DNA from: Salinarimonas sp.
Lineage (GTDB): Bacteria > Pseudomonadota > Alphaproteobacteria > Rhizobiales > Beijerinckiaceae
Reading direction: 5' to 3'
NCBI RefSeq assembly: GCF_040111675.1
Contig: NZ_CP157794.1
Span: forward strand, 916,001-980,000
Length of the DNA: 64,000 nt
Within the stretch, counting starts at the first letter, position 1, and each line of letters begins with the position of its first letter. Shown piece by piece: positions 60,434-64,000 of the stretch. Position numbers and translations under genes: made by a program. The notes under the pieces are model-generated. The model was not told where the DNA came from, searched no databases, and was given only the letters and a program-made list of their open reading frames with translations.

Positions 60434-61114
60434 ATGAACCGTTCCGGGATCGCACGCGCCGCCTGCGCCGGCGTCGTCCTCGCGCTCCTCGCCGCCGCGC
60501 CCGCGTCGGCGCAGGAGGGCGACTTCTTCCGCGGCGTGCTCGGCGCCATCGGCCTCGTCGATCCCGAGCGTCCCGACATCGACTACCGCGAGCGCCCGCC
60601 GCTCGTCGTGCCGCCGAACCTGCAGAACCTCCCGCCGCCCGCGCCGGGCGACGTCGCCGACGCGAACCCGCAATGGCCGAACGATCCGGATGTCGCCGCC
60701 GCGCGCGCCCGCGCCATCGAGGCGCGCACGCCCGCGCCGGAGCGCGCCGACTCCTTCGAGCAGATCGGCCGGACCATGACCCCCGAAGAGCTGCGCCGCG
60801 GCCGCGTCGCCGGCGCGGGGCTCGGCGGAGACCCGTCGCGGACGGAATGGGCGCCGGTCGAGCGGGGCCTGGGCGGCGCCAACGCGAACCCGGCCTGGAT
60901 CCCGCCGCAGACGCTGCGCGAGCTCGACCAGCGGGCGCGCGAGCAGGCGGCGGAGACGCGTCTCGAGCGCCGCTTCCTCACCGATCCGCCGCAGGCCTAT
61001 CTCGTGCCGGATCCGAGCGCGCCCATGCCCGAGCGTGTCCAGACCTTCACGGGACCGCGCCCCGAGCCGCAGTCGCCCACCGAGTTCATCCGCGAGCAGG
61101 GTGCGCGCCGCTGA
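60434..61114 (+). CDS. DUF3035-like exported protein
   Basis: The product is 226 residues from the ATG at 60434. The N-terminus (ACAGVVLALLAAAPASAQ) is a signal peptide. The mature part contains GLVDPERPDIDYRERPPLVVPP, the pattern of the small DUF3035-type proteins found after lspA in alphaproteobacteria, and is Pro/Arg/Glu-rich and probably disordered. The function is unknown. It lies between lspA and the M16 peptidases, followed by a hairpin terminator. Confidence 0.75.
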   Translation: MNRSGIARAACAGVVLALLAAAPASAQEGDFFRGVLGAIGLVDPERPDIDYRERPPLVVPPNLQNLPPPAPGDVADANPQWPNDPDVAAARARAIEARTPAPERADSFEQIGRTMTPEELRRGRVAGAGLGGDPSRTEWAPVERGLGGANANPAWIPPQTLRELDQRAREQAAETRLERRFLTDPPQAYLVPDPSAPMPERVQTFTGPRPEPQSPTEFIREQGARR

Positions 61115-61145
61115 TCGCGCGCGCCGTCGATCCGCTGCTTCCGAA

Positions 61146-61183
61146 CGCCGCGCGTCCTTTCTCCGGGCGCGCGGCGTCTCTAT
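61146..61183 (+). terminator. Hairpin terminator after the lspA/DUF3035 genes
   Basis: CGCCGCGCG (61146-61154) pairs perfectly with CGCGCGGCG (61168-61176) over a 13-base loop, followed by TCTCTATATT. It lies 31 bases after the stop codon and before the M16 pair. Confidence 0.55.
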
Positions 61184-61254
61184 ATTCGGGTTCGTCTCGT
61201 TCAGGCCGCCTCCCTCGCGCGGCCTCCTCCCGCAAGCGTCACGAGGTCTGAAGC

Positions 61255-62595
61255 ATGTCCCGCACGCCGCCCGCCGCTCCGCACCTGATCACGGCTCCCG
61301 GCGCGGGCGCCCGTCCGGACTTCTCCGCGGACGGTCCGCAGATTCATTCCCATACGCTCGACAACGGGATGGACGTCGTCGTCGTCCCGGATACCCGGGT
61401 TCCGGTCGCGACCCACATGGTCTGGTATCGCAACGGCTCCGCCGACGACCCGATCGGCGTCTCGGGCATCGCGCATTTCCTCGAGCACCTGATGTTCAAG
61501 GGCACCGAGAAGCATCCGGCGGGCGAGTTCTCCAAGGTCGTCTCCCGGCTCGGCGGGCAGGAGAACGCCTTCACCTCGTTCGACTACACGGCCTATTTCC
61601 AGCGCGTCGCCAAGGAGCACCTGCCCACCATGATGGGCTTCGAGGCCGACCGCATGGCGAACCTGCGCCTCTCCGACGAGGTCGTGGCGCCCGAGCGCGA
61701 CGTGGTGCTCGAGGAGCGCCGCATGCGGGTCGAGACCGATCCGGCGGCCCAGCTCTCCGAGGCCATGGCCGCCTCGCTCTTCGTGCATCACCCCTACGGC
61801 ATCCCGATCATCGGCTGGATGCACGAGATCGAGCAGCTCGATCGCACCCACGCGCTCGACTATTACGGCCGTTTCTACACGCCGGAGAACGCGATCCTGG
61901 TCGTCGCCGGCGACGTGACGCCGGACGAGGTCCTGCGGCAGGCGGACGCCACCTACGGCCGGGTCGCGCCTCGCGGCGCGCGGCCGGTGCGGGTGCGCCC
62001 GCGCGAGCCGGAGCCCCGCGCCATGCGCCGCGTCGCTGTGGCCGATCCGCGGGTGGAGCAGCCGACCCTGCAGCGGCTCTATCTCGCGCCCTCCGTCATC
62101 ACGGGCACGACCCGCGAGAGCGTGGCGCTCGAGGTCCTCGCCGAGCTCCTCGGCGGCGGCCCGACCTCGTACTTCTACCGCACGCTCGTCCTCGACAAGG
62201 CCGTCGCGGTGAATGCCGGCGCCTGGTACATGGCCTCGGCCATCGACGAGACGCGCTTCGCCGTCTACCTCGTCCCCGCCCACGGCGTGAGCCTGGAGGC
62301 CGCCGAGGAGGCGCTCGACGCCGCCATCGCCGCGATTCCGGACACGGCGCTGGAGGAGGCCGCGCTCACCCGCGCCAAGACCCGGCTCGTCGCCGAGACG
62401 GTCTATGCCGCCGACAGCCAGACCTCGCTCGCGCGCATCTTCGGCTCGGCGCTCGCCATCGGCGAGACGATCGCCGACGTGAAGCGCTGGCCCGCCGACG
62501 TCGAGGCCGTCACCCGCGAGGACCTCGCCGAGGCGGCGAAGCGCGTCCTCGCCCCGCACCGCTCCGTCACCGGCCAGCTGCGCAAGGCGAGCTGA
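61255..62595 (+). CDS. M16 zinc peptidase, catalytic subunit
   Basis: The product is 446 residues. The inverted zinc motif HxxEH is intact (GIAHFLEHLMFKG, His74, Glu77, His78), with the downstream Glu in DVVLEERRMRVETDP. The second half has LLGGGPTSYFYRTLV, the substrate-clamp segment. There is no obvious signal peptide, unlike many exported relatives. It lies 28 bases before a partner lacking the zinc motif, so the two probably form a heterodimer like other paired M16B peptidases. Confidence 0.92.
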   Translation: MSRTPPAAPHLITAPGAGARPDFSADGPQIHSHTLDNGMDVVVVPDTRVPVATHMVWYRNGSADDPIGVSGIAHFLEHLMFKGTEKHPAGEFSKVVSRLGGQENAFTSFDYTAYFQRVAKEHLPTMMGFEADRMANLRLSDEVVAPERDVVLEERRMRVETDPAAQLSEAMAASLFVHHPYGIPIIGWMHEIEQLDRTHALDYYGRFYTPENAILVVAGDVTPDEVLRQADATYGRVAPRGARPVRVRPREPEPRAMRRVAVADPRVEQPTLQRLYLAPSVITGTTRESVALEVLAELLGGGPTSYFYRTLVLDKAVAVNAGAWYMASAIDETRFAVYLVPAHGVSLEAAEEALDAAIAAIPDTALEEAALTRAKTRLVAETVYAADSQTSLARIFGSALAIGETIADVKRWPADVEAVTREDLAEAAKRVLAPHRSVTGQLRKAS

Positions 62596-62623
62596 CGTCC
62601 GGCGCGCCGAGGAAGGATCTCTC

Positions 62624-63898
62624 ATGACCGTCGCCGTCACGCCCGTCACCGCCCCGCCGGCCCAGGTCGGGCGCGTCATCACCCCCGCCGGGATCGAGGT
62701 CTGGCACGTCGAATCGCACGTCGTGCCCCTCGTCGCGCTCGCCTTCCTGTTCGAGGGCGGCGCCGCGCAGGACCCGGCGGGCAAGGCCGGCGTCGCGCAG
62801 CTGATGGCCCGCCTCCTCGACGAGGGCGCGGGGCCGTATCCGTCCGCGGCCTTCCACGAGCGGCTGGCCGACCGCGCCATCGAGCTGTCGTTCTCCGCGG
62901 GGCCGGACACGCTCGGCGGCTCGCTGAAGACGCTGACCCGCAACGCCGACGAGGCCTTCGAGCTGCTGCGCCTGGCGCTGGCCGAGCCGCGCTTCGACGA
63001 GGCGGACGTCGAGCGCGTGCGCGCTCAGACCATGGCGAGCCTGCGCTACCAGATGAAGGATCCGGGCTCGCGGGCGACGAAGCGCTTCTTCGCCGAGGCC
63101 TTCCCGGGCCACCCCTACGGCACGCCGACCTCGGGCACGCTCGAGAGCCTGCCCGGGATCGGGCGCGAGGACCTCGTCGCCGCGCATCGCCGCCAGGCCG
63201 CGCGGGAGCGGCTGAAGGTCGTCGTCGTCGGCGCCATCGGCGCCGACGAGGTGGCGCGCCGGGTGGACGGGGCCTTCGCCGGCCTGCCCGCGACGCCGGA
63301 TCTCGCCGAGGTCCCGGCCGTGAGCCTCTCGGGGCTCGGGGATCGCCACGTCGTCGAGGTCGACGTGCCGCAATCGGTCATCCGCTTCGCCATGAACGGG
63401 CTCTCCTGGACGGACCCGGATTTCGTGCCGGCCTACGTTCTCAACCACGTGCTCGGCGGCGGCGCCTTCACCTCGCGCCTGTTCCAGGAGGTTCGCGAGA
63501 CGCGCGGGCTCGCCTATTCGGTCGGCACGTCGCTCGCCACCTTCCGCCGCACGGCGATGACGTGGGGCTTCACCGCCACCAAGAACGAGCGCGTCGCCGA
63601 GGCGCTCTCCGTCATCACCGGGGAGATCGACCGGCTGCGCGAGGAGGGGCCCTCGGCGGAGGAGCTGGAGAAGGCCAAGGCCTATCTCACGGGCTCCTAT
63701 GCGCTCGGCTTCGATACCTCGACCAAGATCGCCAACCAGCTCGTCCAGATCGCCTTCAACGATCTCGGCGTCGACTACGTCGCCCGCCGCAACGCGCTGG
63801 TCTCGGCCGTCACCCCCGACGACGTCCGCCGCGCCGGGGCCCGCATGCTCGGCGACGGGCGGATGCTCACGGTGATCGCGGGCAAGCCGGAAATCTGA
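62624..63898 (+). CDS. M16-family peptidase-like partner, non-catalytic
   Basis: The product is 424 residues with the M16 fold (LVALAFLFEGGAAQDPAGKAG at the start, LNHVLGGGAFTSRLFQEVRE in the second half, and ETRGLAYSVGT, which carries the conserved Arg/Tyr). The HxxEH position reads GVAQLMARLLDEG, so the zinc ligands are gone. It supplies the substrate-binding half for the upstream subunit. GAGGAAGGA precedes the ATG. The window ends 102 bases after its stop. Confidence 0.92.
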   Translation: MTVAVTPVTAPPAQVGRVITPAGIEVWHVESHVVPLVALAFLFEGGAAQDPAGKAGVAQLMARLLDEGAGPYPSAAFHERLADRAIELSFSAGPDTLGGSLKTLTRNADEAFELLRLALAEPRFDEADVERVRAQTMASLRYQMKDPGSRATKRFFAEAFPGHPYGTPTSGTLESLPGIGREDLVAAHRRQAARERLKVVVVGAIGADEVARRVDGAFAGLPATPDLAEVPAVSLSGLGDRHVVEVDVPQSVIRFAMNGLSWTDPDFVPAYVLNHVLGGGAFTSRLFQEVRETRGLAYSVGTSLATFRRTAMTWGFTATKNERVAEALSVITGEIDRLREEGPSAEELEKAKAYLTGSYALGFDTSTKIANQLVQIAFNDLGVDYVARRNALVSAVTPDDVRRAGARMLGDGRMLTVIAGKPEI

Positions 63899-64000
63899 GC
63901 GACTGTCTTTCGCGTCGAGCGTTTCGCAGTCGCCATGGGGTTCTGTCCCGGATGACGGCGTCGAGGGCGGCGAGGAGCTTACGGGCGGTGGCTGGCGACG

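Overview
The window is GC-rich chromosomal DNA of an alphaproteobacterium, most likely order Hyphomicrobiales. The support is a CpdR-type response regulator, an RpoH-type sigma factor, the order hemC-hemD-mitofilin-like-HemY, tsaD-gpsA back to back with hemC, and dense overlapping GTG/ATG starts. The genus cannot be fixed from sequence alone. Two stretches, about 21.0-23.0 kb and 35.85-43.7 kb, are visibly more AT-rich than the rest and look horizontally acquired.

Layout. 1-20.9 kb is mostly housekeeping: an MFS end, a membrane protein with a metallopeptidase-like partner, rpmG, hrpB, a HigBA-type toxin-antitoxin pair, an EVE protein, gpsA, tsaD, hemC, hemD, a mitofilin-like protein, HemY, tRNA-Thr(CGT), nudC, a HIT protein, a complete ISAs1-family insertion sequence with a 10-bp target duplication, a LysE exporter, a secreted protein and an rpoH-type sigma factor. 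21.06-22.97 kb is a foreign two-gene unit, a ParA-type ATPase plus a SIR2-like protein, which looks like a defence module. 23-35.7 kb holds an Uup-type ABC-F ATPase, a small potassium-channel-like protein, a DsbA-family protein, an aromatic amino acid decarboxylase, an MFS/OsmC/two-flavoprotein group, an LrgA/LrgB pair, an N-formylglutamate amidohydrolase and cpdR.

35,777-43,775 is an integrated element in tRNA-Val(GAC), bounded by a perfect 58-bp direct repeat. It carries a tyrosine integrase, a second short recombinase and an uncharacterised cargo that includes two secreted proteins. After it come a GAF-PAS-GGDEF-EAL protein, a PilZ protein, a second tRNA 3'-end remnant and a GH13 glucosidase.

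50.6-57.5 kb is the most unusual region. An M3-like zinc peptidase overlaps an HlyC-type toxin-activating lysine acyltransferase. These are followed by a 99-residue glycine-zipper peptide, a PrsW/YhfC-like intramembrane protease and a small membrane protein. A convergent operon encodes an HlyD adaptor and a type I secretion ABC exporter. No RTX protein is present in the window, so the glycine-zipper peptide is the obvious candidate substrate. I read this as a possible acylated, microcin-like secreted peptide system.

The window closes with an OmpA-family protein carrying a long EEPAPA repeat tract, lspA, a DUF3035-like protein and a catalytic/non-catalytic pair of M16 peptidases.
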